DNA from: JAKLIH01 sp964618955
GTDB lineage: Bacteria; Patescibacteriota; Minisyncoccia; UBA6257; JAKLIH01
Direction: 5' to 3'
Length of the DNA: 29,993 bases
NCBI GenBank assembly: GCA_964618955.1
Contig: CAZUBO010000008.1
Location: forward strand, 1-29,993
Both the position numbers and the translations under genes were made by a program. This document shows positions 28,749 through 29,993 of the stretch, piece by piece. The notes beneath the pieces were generated by a model. That model was not told where the DNA came from and did no database searches. It was given only the letters and a program-made list of their open reading frames with translations. Positions within the stretch are counted from its first letter, which is position 1; each line of letters begins with the position of its first letter.

Positions 28749-29102
28749 TTAATAAGAAGCGTTGATATAGCTATCTCTAAAGTCAGCTAGGGCGACGGCA
28801 ATTATCTGATTTAAATCAGGAATGTTTTTTGAACAAAAATCTTGAATTTGAATTGGATCATTGGTGTCAAGAATTTTTTCAAAAGCTTCTAATTTCTCTT
28901 CGGGAACATTTTTTAAAATTGAAATATTTACAAAGCTTTCAATTCGAGGTTTTAGATCTTTTTTAATCTGATCTAAAACTTCAGAATCTAAATCATTAAA
29001 GTCAGATTTTTGTTTGACTAATTCATTAACGTATCAATCCAAACCCATATCAACATTAAAATCTGCTGGTGGATTTTTAGGATCAAAATTATTGATGTCC
29101 AT
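28749..29102 (-). CDS. DUF5663-like small protein
   Basis: 117 aa with one in-frame TGA (GLDWYVNEL). The C-terminal 60 residues show the pattern I associate with DUF5663 in CPR genomes: VNISILKNVPEEKLEAFEKI, then LDTNDPIQIQDF, IPDLNQIIAVALADFRDSY. The N-terminal part is acidic with a short Pro-rich stretch. It is soluble, helical, with no signal peptide. It forms an operon with the giant gene, 18 bases upstream of it, with a perfect-consensus promoter. A linked function with the giant protein (chaperone or adaptor) is inference from the gene order only. Confidence 0.7.
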
Positions 29103-29131
29103 GATGTAATTTTATTGTTTTTGTTAAGTAT

Positions 29132-29160
29132 ATTATATGCAAAAAACAAATATTTGTCAA
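29132..29160 (-). promoter_or_regulatory. Promoter of the DUF5663-like / giant gene operon
   Basis: Perfect TTGACA (29160-29155), 17 bases, perfect TATAAT (29137-29132), 30 bases before the ATG at 29102. One of two perfect-consensus promoters in the window. Confidence 0.85.
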
Positions 29161-29177
29161 TACAAATATATGCTATC

Positions 29178-29210
29178 AAAAAACCATTAAAAGCAAACAG
29201 CTTTTAATGG
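29178..29210 (-). terminator. Terminator of the right-edge LamG pilin gene
   Basis: Hairpin CCATTAAAAGC/GCTTTTAATGG with a five-base loop, followed by TTTTTTG on the minus strand, 8 bases past the stop at 29218. Confidence 0.85.
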
Positions 29211-29217
29211 CAATTGA

Positions 29218-29993
29218 TTATAATCCAAATTCTCCTTTAGTAAAAGTATAATGCTGAGCTACTTCTTCATCACTCAGTCCTCTATTATATATTCTTACTT
29301 CATCAAGAGAGCCATCGTTAATAATACCTTGATTGTCGGCATAAGCACCAATATATTTTACATTGTTAGTTGAAGGAAATACGGGGTTGCCATTGAGACT
29401 TTGGGTAATTCCAAACTGAGTTCCATTTCTAAATATTTTTAATGTTTTATTAGAATAATCAGCAACTACCACTATATGAATTCATTGATTAGTAAAATTT
29501 AAATAAAAATTAGCAAAATTATAGTTTACAGGAGAGGTTCCGTCAGCATATGAAAAATAAAAAGCATCTGAATTACCATTTCTACGATTATATAAAAAGC
29601 CCCTGGTTCCACTTCAATCATAATTAGATACGATTGATTGAGATAATGTAACTTGTTCACTCTTCATCCACGCCTCTATGCTAAGTATCCCTGTATCAGG
29701 TATAGCAAAAGAAGGAGTTGAGATATAATCAGAGCCTGAAGCATCATAGTACATAGCTTTGTTAGTACCAATAGTAGTTTGTCTTTCAGGTCCAGAAAGA
29801 GTTCCAGTAAGTCCATTACCAGAGTAGTCAAGAGCAGAGCCTGTTGCTTCATCAAATTTTCAAAAGGCAATAAGATTCTTATCACGTTGTAGTGGAGTAT
29901 TAAATGTTCGGTTAGGACTACCAATCTCAAAGGTAGAAGTAAGACTTCCTTCATCATTAATGGAGTTCTTATTGGGATTTGAAAGGATAGCAG
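29218..29993 (-). CDS. Partial LamG-domain pilin-like protein (N-terminus beyond the window)
   Basis: The last 257 codons are visible; the 5' end runs off the right edge. The first visible residues (AILSNPNKNSINDEGSLTST) match the head-to-LamG junction of the prepilin at 63-1259 almost exactly. A LamG domain follows: LIAFWKFDEATG, YYDASGSDYISTP, SIEAWMKS, NQWIHIVVVADYSNKTLKIF and SLDEVRIYNRGLSDEEVAQH. Several Trp are TGA (FWKF, NYDWSG, NQWIH), while SIEAW uses TGG. Its LamG domain is clearly diverged from the other copy. It is probably a second pilin with a different binding tip. The prepilin signal should lie just outside the window, to be confirmed there. Confidence 0.85.
29879..29993 (-). 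repeat. Near-identical 115-bp segment shared with the left LamG prepilin gene (copy B)
   Basis: Aligns without gaps to 685-799 and reaches the window edge, so the true repeat is probably longer. See copy A for the protein content. Confidence 0.9.

Noticed and set aside
63..29993. Reading TGA as stop and calling the many broken genes pseudogenes or frameshifts
   Set aside because: Frames continue exactly across each TGA without shifts, family motifs resume on the far side, and TGA replaces Trp at conserved sites; TAA and TAG still end the genes.
63..29993. TGA as glycine (code 25), as in Gracilibacteria/Absconditabacteria
   Set aside because: TGA positions match conserved Trp (kelch, Nudix, acyltransferase WFLP, LamG GYW), not Gly; normal GGN codons supply Gly everywhere.
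63..29993. Mycoplasma or another Mollicute as source because of the code
   Set aside because: Type IV prepilins with LamG, DUF5663-like and CPVC proteins and the split secretion ATPase fit CPR much better than Mollicutes.

Overview
The window looks like a piece of a small, AT-rich genome of a Candidate Phyla Radiation (Patescibacteria) bacterium that reads TGA as tryptophan. CPR placement rests on a set of genes typical of that radiation: type IV prepilins carrying LamG domains, a split HerA/TraG-like ATPase system next to a sigma-region-4/HARE-HTH protein, a DUF5663-like protein beside a giant 1351-aa protein, a CPVC-motif membrane protein, and several small orphan proteins. Nearly every native gene is interrupted by in-frame TGA at positions where its family has Trp: kelch blades, the Nudix GKW..PGG motif, the acyltransferase WFLP motif and LamG GYW. 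All native coordinates below are therefore given with TGA read as Trp, and only TAA and TAG as stops.

Layout, almost all on the minus strand and read from right to left. 29218-29993 holds a partial LamG pilin. 28749-24675 holds the DUF5663-like gene and the giant protein. 23617-24636 (+) is a membrane acyltransferase. 23509-19886 runs from a beta-CASP RNase through two proteins built from three copies of one repeat to a small orphan. 19715-19428 is a foreign-looking orphan. 19309-15465 runs Dus, DUF998-like, radical SAM, Smr and a BaiN/HI0933-like flavoprotein. 15391-14529 is rubrerythrin plus a desulforedoxin-type protein (oxidative defence). 14416-9979 holds two orphans with a decayed fragment between them, the CPVC membrane protein, another orphan, serS and ftsQ. 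9617-9943 (+) is an orphan, and 9412-9484 is tRNA-Lys. 9312-7171 is Nudix, kelch and efp. 6962-5505 is a bifunctional OPRT-OMP decarboxylase. 5347-63 is an operon of sigma4/HARE-HTH, a membrane protein, the HerA-like ATPase and a LamG prepilin.

Expression signals are very regular. Thirteen promoter-like sites have a TTGNNN-type -35, almost always a 17-bp spacer, and a TATAAT-like -10; most transcription units end in a hairpin. Native genes almost never have a Shine-Dalgarno sequence and instead start after an AT-rich AAATTWAA-like leader. Two genes break this pattern: the OPRT-OMPDC fusion and the 95-aa orphan at 19428-19715. Both have strong Shine-Dalgarno sequences, use only TGG for Trp, contain no in-frame TGA, are visibly richer in GC and have their own promoter and terminator. 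They look like acquisitions from an organism using the standard code.

No rRNA, CRISPR array, insertion sequence or phage module is visible, and no stretch over 300 bases lacks a gene.
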